From: a virus
Direction: 5' to 3' (one strand)
Length of the DNA stretch: 33,250 bases
IMG/VR virus record: IMGVR_UViG_3300032291_001670
Span: 1-33,250 of that record
How positions within the stretch are numbered: position 1 is the first letter of the stretch; each line of letters starts with the position of its first letter. Shown here one piece after another: positions 14,198 through 20,755 of the stretch. The notes under the pieces were generated by a model, which had not been told where the DNA came from, ran no database searches, and worked only from the letters and a program-made list of their open reading frames with translations. The translations under genes and the position numbers were made by a program.

Positions 14198-14201
14198 AAT
14201 T

Positions 14202-14210
14202 TGTGGATAA
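14202..14210 (+). promoter_or_regulatory. Perfect DnaA-box sequence upstream of P3
   Basis: TGTGGATAA is the complement of the bacterial DnaA box TTATCCACA. It lies six bases before the -33 element of P3. The same box occurs five bases before P4, within a shared stretch GTGGATAACTTT(T)ATTTGGTA. Confidence 0.55.
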
Positions 14211-14216
14211 CTTTTA

Positions 14217-14248
14217 TTTGGTAATTTTAATACGATTTATTATCTTTA
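14217..14248 (+). promoter_or_regulatory. Promoter P3 (TTTG-N20-TATCTTTA)
   Basis: TTTG at 14217-14220 and TATCTTTA at 14241-14248, 20 bases apart, fit the Bacteroidota consensus. The ATG at 14267 is 18 bases past the box, as in P4. The leader is short and A-rich (ataaaacaaaaatt). Confidence 0.72.
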
Positions 14249-14266
14249 CACTATAAAACAAAAATT

Positions 14267-14482
14267 ATGCGAACAATTACAAATGAACAAATTAAAAATT
14301 TAACTTATGATGATTATATACATATTATATATTCAGCGTTTGAAATAGATAAATTTAATGAAAAAGATAAAAAAGGTATTAATTTTCAAATGTTACGAAT
14401 ATTAAAACGTAATGAAAAAAAATATGGTATTGATTTAAAAATTTTAGAAAAAGAAGTTAAACCATCAATAAAATTAGGATAA
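14267..14482 (+). CDS. Small protein driven by P3, function unknown
   Basis: The 71-residue protein MRTITNEQIKNLTYDDYIHI is lysine-rich and helical (FNEKDKKGINFQMLRILKRN). It has its own promoter (P3, with a DnaA box) and its own terminator (14499-14529), so it is a single-gene unit. The leader is like that of the microprotein at 20439. It has no recognised domain. Independent control suggests a dose-sensitive or early role. Confidence 0.7.
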   Translation: MRTITNEQIKNLTYDDYIHIIYSAFEIDKFNEKDKKGINFQMLRILKRNEKKYGIDLKILEKEVKPSIKLG

Positions 14483-14498
14483 CTAACTCCCAATATAA

Positions 14499-14529
14499 AA
14501 AAACCCTTCTATTCTTAGATGGGGTTTTT
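14499..14529 (+). terminator. Intrinsic terminator between P3 gene and endonuclease gene
   Basis: AAAAACCC (14499-14506) pairs with GGG and TTTTT (14521-14529), with one bulged G. The interior forms TCTA-TTCT-TAGA. The stem ends in a T-run. The endonuclease ATG is only 13 bases further, so that gene may depend on read-through or its own weak promoter. Confidence 0.65.
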
Positions 14530-14542
14530 AAAATAAAATAAT

Positions 14543-15103
14543 ATGTATTACATATATTACATTGAAGGAATTAAAATAGGTTGTAGTAAAAATCCTAAAC
14601 GTAGAGTTAAACAACAAGGATATACCGAATTTATCATTTTAGAGACCCATACAGACATTCAAATAGCATCTGAAAGAGAAAGGTTATTACAGAAAGAATA
14701 TGGTCTTAAAGTGGATAATAAACAATATAAAGATGTTATTGAAATGTGTTCTTCAGGTGGTTTAGCGGGTGGTAAAAAAGGTGCTGCAAAAATTAAAGAA
14801 TTAGGTATTGGAATTTATTCAATGACTAAAGAAGAAAGAATTGAAGTAGGTAAAAATAGTATTGATAAATTAGTTCAATGGAACAAAAATAATCCAGAAC
14901 ATTTAAAAAATCAACAGAGTATTGGTGGTAAAATACGTGGACCAATACAGGGTAATATTAATAAAGAAAATGGTCATATGTCCCAATTAGGGAAACAAAT
15001 GACCATATATAATAATCGTCTTCAAACTTGTCCTTATTGTAGTAAAGAAAGTAAAGGTGTTGGTTATTCTCGTTGGCACGGAGAAAATTGTAAATTTAAA
15101 TAA
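14543..15103 (+). CDS. GIY-YIG family homing-type endonuclease
   Basis: The 186-residue protein begins MYYIYYIEGIKIGCSKNPKR, a GIY-YIG fold with the two tyrosine strands, then the catalytic arginine in NPKRRVKQQ and the glutamate region ASERERLLQKEYG. A middle segment with GGLAGGKKGAAKIKELGIG resembles DNA-binding NUMOD-type repeats. The C-terminus, TCPYCSKESKGVGYSRWHGE with NCKF, is a zinc finger typical of homing endonucleases. It is free-standing, not inside an intron, and stops at 15103, directly abutting the convergent stop at 15104. It is probably a selfish insertion at the end of the rightward block. Confidence 0.8.
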   Translation: MYYIYYIEGIKIGCSKNPKRRVKQQGYTEFIILETHTDIQIASERERLLQKEYGLKVDNKQYKDVIEMCSSGGLAGGKKGAAKIKELGIGIYSMTKEERIEVGKNSIDKLVQWNKNNPEHLKNQQSIGGKIRGPIQGNINKENGHMSQLGKQMTIYNNRLQTCPYCSKESKGVGYSRWHGENCKFK

Positions 15104-15409
15104 TTACTTCTTTTCCCATTGTGCGTAACAAACTGCATTTCTTTGTGCATCATCAGGAAACTCACCATATAATTCTTTGTTACAACGTGAAATATATGTT
15201 TGTTCATCCTCACCACTTTCAGGTGTCGGGATTACAAATTCTTCTTTCTTTTGATTCTCTTTAATTGGCACACAATTCGGTGAACCATCAGGTTTTAAAC
15301 CTATTGCTTCATATCCTTCCCAACATGGGTTAGGTTCAATCATTTCCTCCTTAGGTATTTTAATCTCGTAGTTATTTAATTTCAGTTTTATAATATCTTC
15401 TAATTTCAT
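15104..15409 (-). CDS. Small phage protein with two conserved Cys-containing motifs
   Basis: The 101-residue protein has PNPCWEGYEAIGLKPDGSPN (27-46), followed by CVPI, then EDEQTYISRCNKELYGEFPD near 67-86, ending QRNAVCYAQWEKK. Both motifs are familiar as short modules in phage head-region proteins such as portal or protease fusions; here they stand alone. I know no biochemical role. It is the last gene of the leftward structural operon and abuts the endonuclease stop with no terminator between. Confidence 0.7.
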   Translation of the reverse strand: MKLEDIIKLKLNNYEIKIPKEEMIEPNPCWEGYEAIGLKPDGSPNCVPIKENQKKEEFVIPTPESGEDEQTYISRCNKELYGEFPDDAQRNAVCYAQWEKK

Positions 15410-15410
15410 A

Positions 15411-15623
15411 TTATCTTAATTTTTTTAATTGTGTTAAATTTAGTTCTTGATCCAATAAGAATATTGACTGATAGTTATGATGAATCCAAGAGGTTAATTC
15501 CTGTTGGGTTATCTTATACTTTTTATCAAAATCCATATCAAGTATCCTTGTAAAGTATTCAGACTTATGTCCTAAGTTAAGTTCGTCTTCCGTTGGTCGT
15601 GGTAAATAATAATCCATATTCAT
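15411..15623 (-). CDS. Small structural-operon protein, function unknown
   Basis: The 70-residue protein MNMDYYLPRPTEDELNLGHK also has an in-frame ATG at 15617. It is acidic and helical (EYFTRILDMDFDKKYKITQQ). It lies between the adaptor gene and the Cys-motif protein with 1- and 12-base gaps, so it is cotranscribed with head genes. No domain is recognised. Confidence 0.65.
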   Translation of the reverse strand: MNMDYYLPRPTEDELNLGHKSEYFTRILDMDFDKKYKITQQELTSWIHHNYQSIFLLDQELNLTQLKKLR

Positions 15624-15635
15624 ATTCTAATTTAA

Positions 15636-16253
15636 TTAATAACAATCAGCACAGGGAGGATTTTCGTTTTCTAATTCACTATATACACTAAATTGTTTTC
15701 CAATGTTTCTCATTGAATAACCTTTACGTGTTGTATTCTTTAATGATATACCACTCATATATTTTTGTGAACGATCAGGTATCATACCATCCCTCGTTGA
15801 TTGTGTTAGATATTGTGGGAACACATTACTTCCATAACCGATCAATAAATAATCTTGAAGACGTGTCATATAAAAATCAGCACGTTGTTTCTGTATATTT
15901 CTAAGGTATTGCATCGTTGCAATATCCACAGATTGTGCGTTCTCCATTGTACCTGACATAATACCATTGTTCATTGTACGATACATTATATGAGGTATTG
16001 CGTTGAAGTACGCGGTCTGAATCAAATACGGTTGAATATATTCATTTACCAATGTTGTTTCTTGTGCGTTAAATGTATTACCTGTTGAACTAACTTGTGA
16101 TAATAAATGATTATAAAATAAAGTTCCCAATATTGTTTGAAGGTCAATATCTTGTGCTATTTGTATTTCCGCTTTAAGAACATCCATATCAACATTCTTA
16201 TTGATATTGGTAAAATTCTTTAATTTGGTTTCTGAAATTAATAATACACCCAT
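15636..16253 (-). CDS. Head-tail adaptor/connector-like protein
   Basis: The 205-residue protein begins GVLLISETKLKNFTNINKNV and then AEIQIAQDIDLQTILGTLFY. This is the pattern I know from adaptor (DUF6712-type) proteins placed after the portal in Bacteroidota phages, including crAss-like ones. It is helical and continues with YIQPYLIQTAYFNAIPHIMY and YMTRLQDYL; the C-terminus ends PPCADCY. It would form the ring joining portal and tail. Its position directly after the portal (2-base gap) supports this; identification rests on sequence pattern and order. Confidence 0.7.
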   Translation of the reverse strand: MGVLLISETKLKNFTNINKNVDMDVLKAEIQIAQDIDLQTILGTLFYNHLLSQVSSTGNTFNAQETTLVNEYIQPYLIQTAYFNAIPHIMYRTMNNGIMSGTMENAQSVDIATMQYLRNIQKQRADFYMTRLQDYLLIGYGSNVFPQYLTQSTRDGMIPDRSQKYMSGISLKNTTRKGYSMRNIGKQFSVYSELENENPPCADCY

Positions 16254-16255
16254 GT

Positions 16256-17608
16256 TTAATTAATGTTTAATTCTTCTTCTCCTAACCATGCACCACATTG
16301 TTCTTCAGTTAATCCGAATCCTGACATTAACATTTGTGCTGCTTGTCCTCTTGTTATTTTTTCTTTATTATATTCTCTTACAATTCTTAATAGACCTTGA
16401 TATTCTCTACCTGATAATTTCTTAATGTTTTCATTAACTGACATTTCTTGTTCGTCAGGAACTAATACTGGTGTTACAGGTGCATCATCTACCACAGGAT
16501 TTTCTTTAACATCACCTGTTAAGAATAGACTTAAAGGTTTAATTTCAAATGTAGTTGGTTTCTCAAACTTGATTGATACCAATTTATTAAATATAGGTAA
16601 CATACAATTTTGGAATGGTTGAATAACCATCTTACGGAAATATTCAGAATGTTCTGTAATCTCATTTGAACCACCTAATTTACCCGCAGTAGCAATACCG
16701 AATAATTCAGCACTACTTACTCTATGAGAGGATAATATTGAACGTGTTATATCATCATTCATTGTTTGATAGTAACTATCATTATCATTACGAGGGATCT
16801 GAATAATCTCAGGTGCGGTATCTTTACTTTCGTTGAAGGATATAATTGCTTGACCTGCGTTATCTGTTCCTGCGTATTGTTCTTCCAATGCACGAGTTAA
16901 TATTCTTTGTTCTTCCTCGCCTGGTATTCCACCGTTCATATTGATAAACAAACTTGGAACCATACCTGAACGTAAATTATTCATATGGAAGTTCTTAGTC
17001 TCAATATCAATTTCAATTGCACGTTGTCCCGCTGACCAATCAGGTACAGGATAGTAACTCATTGATGGAACATATGTTTTGTAATAATAAATTTGATTGG
17101 GAGAATTATCATCCATATTAAACACAGGATATTCTTGAGGTGGATACTTTCTTGTATCTTTCCAATGTGCTGAATAATAGTATGTATCTATCTTATCATC
17201 ATCATTTAACTTTCCACTTCTAACTCTACTAAAGTCCAAATGATATATCTCAGCAATTGAACCATCTCTTGCTTTAACAATCTGTAAACTAAATCCACCA
17301 AATAACATAAAGTCCAATGCACATTTTCTCATTACATCAGATACATTCTCAGATGGATTAATAAGATTAACTGATGCCATTGGGTTGTTTAATGATACAA
17401 TACCATCACCCATAATCTGATTTACCTTTGAGGTTACTACCGCCTTATGTATTGCACAGTTATCGTATAACTCAATAAAGTATTGAGGTAATAGATTCTG
17501 ATCCCCATAATAAACCCATGGGTATCTCTGCAATACTTCCGCAAAAACGGGAACTGTTGCACGGTCAAAACTTATTTTCTTTAAGTCGTATTTTTTTATT
17601 TCACTCAT
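16256..17608 (-). CDS. Portal protein
   Basis: The 450-residue protein begins with a basic segment and VLQRYPWVYYGDQNLLPQYF. Next is DNCAIHKAVVTSKVNQIMGD, the usual early portal motif, then CALDFMLFGGFSLQIV. A central helical region with EQRILTRALEEQYAGTDNAG and SSHRVSSAELFGIATAGKLG matches the stem/crown pattern of HK97-like portals in Bacteroidota phages. The acidic linker DDAPVTPVLVPDEQEMS precedes a C-terminal helical tail. The dodecameric portal is the DNA gate used by the terminase. It is encoded here downstream of the capsid gene, the reverse of the common order. Confidence 0.88.
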   Translation of the reverse strand: MSEIKKYDLKKISFDRATVPVFAEVLQRYPWVYYGDQNLLPQYFIELYDNCAIHKAVVTSKVNQIMGDGIVSLNNPMASVNLINPSENVSDVMRKCALDFMLFGGFSLQIVKARDGSIAEIYHLDFSRVRSGKLNDDDKIDTYYYSAHWKDTRKYPPQEYPVFNMDDNSPNQIYYYKTYVPSMSYYPVPDWSAGQRAIEIDIETKNFHMNNLRSGMVPSLFINMNGGIPGEEEQRILTRALEEQYAGTDNAGQAIISFNESKDTAPEIIQIPRNDNDSYYQTMNDDITRSILSSHRVSSAELFGIATAGKLGGSNEITEHSEYFRKMVIQPFQNCMLPIFNKLVSIKFEKPTTFEIKPLSLFLTGDVKENPVVDDAPVTPVLVPDEQEMSVNENIKKLSGREYQGLLRIVREYNKEKITRGQAAQMLMSGFGLTEEQCGAWLGEEELNIN

Positions 17609-17610
17609 AA

Positions 17611-17982
17611 TTAATCTTGTATATAAATATAATTCTCGTTAGTCTCATTTGGTGAGATATATTCTGTAAATCCTACACCAACTTCAGTTCCTTCCAATAT
17701 TGTAATACCACTGTAAACCAATTCGTTATCAGGATTACCATATATGTTTAATATATATTCTCCTAAGTAATTCAAATCATTTGTTGCTAATGGTAATAGT
17801 ATTTCACAATAACGAATGTTTTGGAAATACACCGCAGGATCACTAATATTAATTGTATAATTCTTAACCTCTTTACTCATTACGTGGGTAAAGTTTAACG
17901 TATAACCAGTAAATACAGTTCTACTATTATTGTTAATATTCAACACCAAATTGTTATTCTGTCCCTTAATCAAATAAAGCAT
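17611..17982 (-). CDS. Small beta-rich virion protein
   Basis: The 123-residue protein is almost entirely beta-strand in character: KGQNNNLVLNINNNSRTVFT, then GYTLNFTHVMSKEVKNYTIN. It has no cysteine cluster and no signal peptide. It lies between the terminator after the tail-tube-like gene and the portal, two bases before the latter. Proteins of this look near the portal are often head decoration or tail-tip subunits; I cannot choose between them. Confidence 0.65.
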   Translation of the reverse strand: MLYLIKGQNNNLVLNINNNSRTVFTGYTLNFTHVMSKEVKNYTINISDPAVYFQNIRYCEILLPLATNDLNYLGEYILNIYGNPDNELVYSGITILEGTEVGVGFTEYISPNETNENYIYIQD

Positions 17983-18036
17983 ATTCTTGTCTTATATAAT
18001 TAAATATAAAAAAAACCATTTTGAATTGGTATAGCA

Positions 18037-18061
18037 TAAAAAAAAAGGGTCCTTAGACCCT
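18037..18061 (-). terminator. Intrinsic terminator after the tail-tube-like gene
   Basis: On the minus strand AGGGTC-TAAG-GACCCT forms a six-base-pair hairpin (18061-18046), followed by a run of T. It separates the strongly expressed capsid/tube pair from the portal group. Confidence 0.75.
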
Positions 18062-18117
18062 CTTTCTTTTAGAATTAGAGATATAGAAAATTCAGTCTAT
18101 AAAAGACCTACTATTTT

Positions 18118-18666
18118 TTAAGCCGCTCCAAATCCACCTGCAGTAAAGATAGAACTTAACGCTCCACTTATTACGTTTGCTGGTGCTGATTCTTGACCTG
18201 TGAAGATCAATTCAAATCCATTTCTATCACCAAACGCTGTACCTGTAGCAGCAGAACCACCACTTAAATACAATCCGTTTACTTGACCTAAATAGTACTG
18301 AACATCATTTTGATCTATAGCGATAATTTGTGTTTGGTCATTTTGACCTAATACCAATAATTGGTTTCTCTTAAGTTGGTCGTACTTGAATAATACAGCA
18401 GTTAAAACTTGTTCCCAATAGATAGTTCCGTTTTCAAAGTTCTTAGTAGTATTTTGTGCTAAAGAAGAAGTGTTTCTCTTTAATTCAAAATTGTACCAAA
18501 CACCTGAACCTGTAATACCTGTGATAGGACCAGTTGTTCCTGTAATTGCTACTGTAGAAACAGAAGGTGCTGTTGCACCACTTGCACCTAATACCCAAAT
18601 ACTTTTAATACCACCTATTCCATCAGAACAACCTAAGTCAACTCCTGAAGATATATAACATGACAT
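18118..18666 (-). CDS. Probable major tail tube protein
   Basis: The 182-residue protein opens MSCYISSGVDLGCSDGIGGI, then ITGSGVWYNFELKRNTSSLA, FENGTIYWEQVLTAVLFKYD and KRNQLLVLGQNDQTQIIAID. It ends with ATGTAFGDRNGFELIFTGQE. This string of motifs is typical of the tube protein in Bacteroidota siphoviruses as I know them. It sits alone between hairpins, next to the capsid gene, which fits a protein made in large amounts. The alternative is a head decoration protein. It has no transmembrane segment. Confidence 0.6.
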   Translation of the reverse strand: MSCYISSGVDLGCSDGIGGIKSIWVLGASGATAPSVSTVAITGTTGPITGITGSGVWYNFELKRNTSSLAQNTTKNFENGTIYWEQVLTAVLFKYDQLKRNQLLVLGQNDQTQIIAIDQNDVQYYLGQVNGLYLSGGSAATGTAFGDRNGFELIFTGQESAPANVISGALSSIFTAGGFGAA

Positions 18667-18698
18667 ATATGTATAATTAATTTTTGTTTATTTATGTT

Positions 18699-18720
18699 AA
18701 AGGGGACTTTCACCCCTTTT
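18699..18720. terminator. Bidirectional hairpin between capsid and tube genes
   Basis: AAAGGGG and CCCCTTT (18699-18705, 18713-18719) form a seven-base-pair stem with a seven-base loop. The T-rich tail is stronger on the plus strand (TTTTGTTTTTATATTTTTTT) than on the minus (TTTAACATAAA). It may tune capsid/tube transcript ratios and stop antisense transcription. Confidence 0.55.
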
Positions 18721-18739
18721 GTTTTTATATTTTTTTAGA

Positions 18740-19702
18740 CTATGCTAAGTTGTTTGTTGCGAAATATGCAGTTGAACCAAACGTAGCGATTGTTACACCG
18801 TAGTTATAGTTTGCACGTAATCTTAACTCATCAAAATCTTTTGAGTACCAGATAACTAATTTCTCGTGGTCAGACAATAAGTCAAAACCTACAACCATGT
18901 ACTCACGTGGTCCGATTACAACTTGATTTGATCCGTTAAGACCAATAGTTGGAACGACTTTAACGTTTGTATTAGGTTGAGTTGCTTCCATCATTCCTGT
19001 AATATCAGATGAACCGATATAGTTTTGGAAGAAGTTAGCACGTGTTAACGCTTGAATGTATAAACGGAAGTTAGCGTATGACATAAACACAACTAAATCT
19101 TCACGAGACATTGCGTTGTCATCTAATACGTTAATCAATTTATCTACTTCAGTGATTGGATTACCACTAACACCATATGCAGCAGTACTTGAGAAAGTAA
19201 CACCTGTAGAGTTAGCAACACCTGTTGTACCTGTTGAGATTAAAGTTTTAAATCCTGTGAAACAAGATGAACCTGTTGTTGCTTGCCATAATTGTTGTTC
19301 AATTCTTTGTTGAATTTGTTTAACTTTTAACTCAGCAATTTGTTGTTCAAATGGAACTGTCTCAGATGTTTGACCTGGTGCCATTAACATTGACTGATAT
19401 GTATCATACAAATCCTTATAACATAATGCTTCATTATATTTCTCAGGACAAGTTGTGATGTTTGTTTGAGAAAACTCAGTTGTACCTGATGGAGACCATC
19501 CACAAGTACCGTCTTGGAAATAAGCAACTGAATTTAATAAATTCAATGCTTGTGTACCTTTAATACCTAAACGTACGTTTGCGTAACGAGCGGTTGTTCC
19601 ACCGATTAACGCTTTTGAAAGTAATTCACCACCAACTTGGTCTACGTATCCACCGATAGTAGCAACGTCGTATTGGAATTGTTCTCTTGATAAAATTTTC
19701 AT
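18740..19702 (-). CDS. Major capsid protein
   Basis: The 320-residue protein begins MKILSREQFQYDVATIGGYV and follows the scaffold gene by 25 bases. It contains KVKQIQQRIEQQLWQATTGS, a typical spine-helix/P-domain boundary of HK97-fold capsids. It ends with ELRLRANYNYGVTIATFGSTAYF, close to C-termini of other capsid proteins. A glycine/threonine/serine-rich insert (GTTGVANSTGVTFSSTAA) lies mid-chain. Size, location and the neighbouring scaffold and protease make this the capsid shell protein. Confidence 0.8.
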   Translation of the reverse strand: MKILSREQFQYDVATIGGYVDQVGGELLSKALIGGTTARYANVRLGIKGTQALNLLNSVAYFQDGTCGWSPSGTTEFSQTNITTCPEKYNEALCYKDLYDTYQSMLMAPGQTSETVPFEQQIAELKVKQIQQRIEQQLWQATTGSSCFTGFKTLISTGTTGVANSTGVTFSSTAAYGVSGNPITEVDKLINVLDDNAMSREDLVVFMSYANFRLYIQALTRANFFQNYIGSSDITGMMEATQPNTNVKVVPTIGLNGSNQVVIGPREYMVVGFDLLSDHEKLVIWYSKDFDELRLRANYNYGVTIATFGSTAYFATNNLA

Positions 19703-19727
19703 AATTTTATTAATTTTTGTTTTTTAA

Positions 19728-20303
19728 TTATTTATTTGTTTTTCTTAATGCTGCAATGGCTTCTAATTTAGAATCCATGTAGTCATCTGTTTTATTAAAC
19801 TTTTCAGTTTTTCCATCAGCAATCTTTTTTGCTGCAGGTTCTTTTTTGAATGAGTTAAAGTCAGTAGATAATGAAGACATTTGTTCTTCCATCTTTTTAA
19901 CTTTATCACCCATTTTGTAGATAAATTCTTTCAACATATCTACCATTTCTTTTGACATTCCGTCTTTAGATACTTCAATCTCAACTTCAGCTTCAGGTTT
20001 TTCCATTTCTGGTTCTTCTAATTTTTCTTCAATCTTAGCGATAATACCTTCCTTAGTTTCAACTTTCGTACCATCAGAAATTTCATGTACGCCATCTGGT
20101 GCGGGTATTTCTCCCTCCTCAGTAACGACAACAACTTTAGCACCTTCAACTAAAGAATCACCTTCCACTTTAATTGCGGTACCATCAACCAATTTTGCAT
20201 CAATGAAAATCTCTTTTACAATTTCAGTTTCTTCATTTTTCAAGAAACCAAACTGTACCATAAGGGATTTAATCTCTTGAATAGCACTTTTTGAATTTGA
20301 CAT
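19728..20303 (-). CDS. Capsid scaffolding protein
   Basis: The 191-residue protein has an N-terminal domain with FIDAKLVDGTAIKVEGDSLV and VVTEEGEIPAPDGVHEISDG, a beta domain I recognise from Bacteroidota phage scaffolds. An acidic linker and a coiled coil (MLKEFIYKMGDKVKKMEEQM) follow, and the lysine-rich C-terminus could bind the capsid. It shapes the prohead and is removed by the protease encoded upstream. It is the gene just before the capsid protein. The upstream region holds an 18-bp palindrome. Confidence 0.8.
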   Translation of the reverse strand: MSNSKSAIQEIKSLMVQFGFLKNEETEIVKEIFIDAKLVDGTAIKVEGDSLVEGAKVVVVTEEGEIPAPDGVHEISDGTKVETKEGIIAKIEEKLEEPEMEKPEAEVEIEVSKDGMSKEMVDMLKEFIYKMGDKVKKMEEQMSSLSTDFNSFKKEPAAKKIADGKTEKFNKTDDYMDSKLEAIAALRKTNK

Positions 20304-20334
20304 AATTTACGTTTATTTTATTTTATTTATTCCT

Positions 20335-20352
20335 TATCTATATATATAGATA
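20335..20352. promoter_or_regulatory. Perfect 18-bp palindrome upstream of the scaffold gene
   Basis: TATCTATATATATAGATA is perfectly self-complementary and lies 32 bases before the scaffold ATG on the minus strand. It also lies 37 bases before the -33 element of the plus-strand promoter P4. It could be an operator serving both directions; an AT-rich chance palindrome is the alternative. Confidence 0.4.
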
Positions 20353-20374
20353 TAAGACATTATTACCATTAATA

Positions 20375-20383
20375 TGTGGATAA
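20375..20383 (+). promoter_or_regulatory. Perfect DnaA-box sequence upstream of P4
   Basis: TGTGGATAA (complement of TTATCCACA) lies five bases before the -33 element of P4. About twenty bases around it match the region upstream of P3, differing by one T. Confidence 0.55.
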
Positions 20384-20388
20384 CTTTA

Positions 20389-20420
20389 TTTGGTAGGTAT
20401 GAAAATATGTTTTAATTTTG
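20389..20420 (+). promoter_or_regulatory. Promoter P4 (TTTG-N20-TAATTTTG)
   Basis: TTTG at 20389-20392 and TAATTTTG at 20413-20420 exactly fit TTTG-N20-TAnnTTTG. The ATG at 20439 is 18 bases past the box. The promoter points opposite to all flanking genes. Confidence 0.78.
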
Positions 20421-20438
20421 TATCCTAAATTAAAAATT

Positions 20439-20510
20439 ATGAAAAAAGAAAAAACAATGGGAGACATTTGGATTTGGGACAGAAGAATCGGAATGTGGAT
20501 CGTAAAGTAA
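20439..20510 (+). CDS. 23-residue tryptophan-rich microprotein
   Basis: The frame starts ATGAAAAAAGAAAAAACA and encodes MKKEKTMGDIWIWDRR and then IGMWIVK. It has a basic start, three tryptophans and a hydrophobic C-terminus. It has its own promoter (P4) and terminator, so it is a complete one-gene transcript, lying antisense in the gap between the protease and scaffold operons. Such a peptide could associate with membrane or inhibit a host protein; that is a guess. It is also possible that the transcript works as an RNA. No known family is recognised. Confidence 0.6.
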   Translation: MKKEKTMGDIWIWDRRIGMWIVK

Positions 20511-20516
20511 ACAAAG

Positions 20517-20545
20517 AACCCCTCGTAATTGAGGGGTTTCTTTTT
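20517..20545 (+). terminator. Intrinsic terminator of the microprotein unit
   Basis: AACCCCTC (20517-20524) and GAGGGGTT (20531-20538) form an eight-base-pair stem with a six-base loop, followed by TTCTTTTT. It lies seven bases after the microprotein stop. Confidence 0.85.
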
Positions 20546-20561
20546 ACATATAATCTAATAA

Positions 20562-20723
20562 TTATTTTCTTTTTTCAAGTATTAAATAATTAATTTTAGT
20601 TATTAATTCCTCTATTTCTTTTGGTGTAACTAAATAACCAATTGGTTCTTTAGGGATATATTGTATCCCTTGCATTAATCCGAATTTTATATTTGTTAAT
20701 TCTAATTCTGTTAAATTTTCCAT
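20562..20723 (-). CDS. Small protein, function unknown
   Basis: ATG at 20723 opens a 54-codon frame: MENLTELELTNIKFGLMQGI, then QYIPKEPIGYLVTPKEIEEL. The residue pattern is a plausible helix-strand-helix and the leader is the usual A/T-rich one. It lies between the protease stop (20756) and the microprotein terminator and belongs to the leftward operon. No function is recognised. Confidence 0.6.
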   Translation of the reverse strand: MENLTELELTNIKFGLMQGIQYIPKEPIGYLVTPKEIEELITKINYLILEKRK

Positions 20724-20755
20724 AATTTATATATTTTATTTTTTATTTTTATTCT

